Source: Chrysosporum bergii ANA360D
GTDB taxonomy: Bacteria > Cyanobacteriota > Cyanobacteriia > Cyanobacteriales > Nostocaceae
Direction of reading: 5' to 3'
Assembly: GCF_029891735.1 (NCBI RefSeq)
Contig: NZ_JANQDH010000041.1
Location: forward strand, 1 to 64,000
DNA: 64,000 bases
Numbering within the stretch: the first letter of the stretch is position 1; each line of letters begins with the position of its first letter. Shown piece after piece: positions 63,967 to 64,000 of this stretch. Both the position numbers and the translations under genes were made by a program. The notes under the pieces were generated by a model, which was not told where the DNA came from, did no database searches, and worked only from the letters and a program-made list of their open reading frames with translations.

Positions 63967-64000
63967 ATATTAATTTAAATATTTACATAACAATATAGCA

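Overview
The window looks like chromosome of a filamentous, probably heterocyst-forming cyanobacterium (Nostocales). Pointers are: the octamer GCGATCGC scattered through coding and intergenic DNA, a psb30 photosystem II gene, a cyanobacterial-type Cas6, a cyanoexosortase, SbcD/RecJ/MurE/FabF/LpxD housekeeping genes of cyanobacterial type, an AT-rich base composition, and families of short palindromic repeats. The order-level placement is inference from gene content; no rRNA or tRNA gene was seen.

Layout. 1-900: a secreted protein of unknown function that is the second of a tandem pair; the first copy is cut by the window edge. 1-3.4 kb: a small coupled gene pair and an orphan cas6 with a helix-turn-helix tail, with two inverted CRISPR-repeat-like relics. 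3.4-5.2 kb: a Zur-box-preceded COG0523 zinc chaperone followed by folE. 5.2-11.2 kb: small secreted, pentapeptide, TPR, SGNH and HdrB-like proteins plus lpxD. 11.5-15.5 kb: acpP-fabF and transketolase, with a perfect CRP-type palindrome before tkt. 15.8-38.2 kb: a large surface-polysaccharide island with nine intact glycosyltransferase genes and one truncated one, a tyrosine autokinase/chain-length protein, a cyanoexosortase fused to an EpsI-like domain, a polymerase, a flippase, a pyruvyl transferase, two methyltransferases and an acetyltransferase. 38.4-51.5 kb: mostly housekeeping (histidine kinase, murE, sbcD, recJ, psb30, a two-gene GDT1-type cation exporter, aroE, hydrolase, nitroreductase). 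51.6-60.5 kb: a restriction/defence locus. 60.6-64 kb: an acyl-CoA-ligase-like enzyme and a Ser/Thr kinase.

The most unusual region is 51.6-60.5 kb. A PLD-nuclease/SNF2-helicase gene overlaps an Eco57I-type adenine methyltransferase gene, forming a two-gene restriction-like module. The methyltransferase reading frame contains, in frame, an entire REP-associated tyrosine transposase (RAYT) catalytic domain bracketed by REP-like palindromes, and at two further places in-frame REP-like palindromes, one amplified to six 45-bp units (15 residues each). The ORF stays open for 1565 codons. Downstream, a PIN-toxin gene overlapping the methyltransferase stop is frameshifted, its RHH-like antitoxin remains, and a duplicate stub of the methyltransferase 3' end with one REP unit follows. 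Palindromes of the same family also lie inside a 295-bp MITE-like element in the polysaccharide island, suggesting one RAYT/REP family is active in this genome.

Regulatory reading: Zur for the zinc chaperone/folE pair, a CRP homologue for tkt, and a three-repeat Pho box ahead of the second half of the polysaccharide island are all proposed from sequence only.
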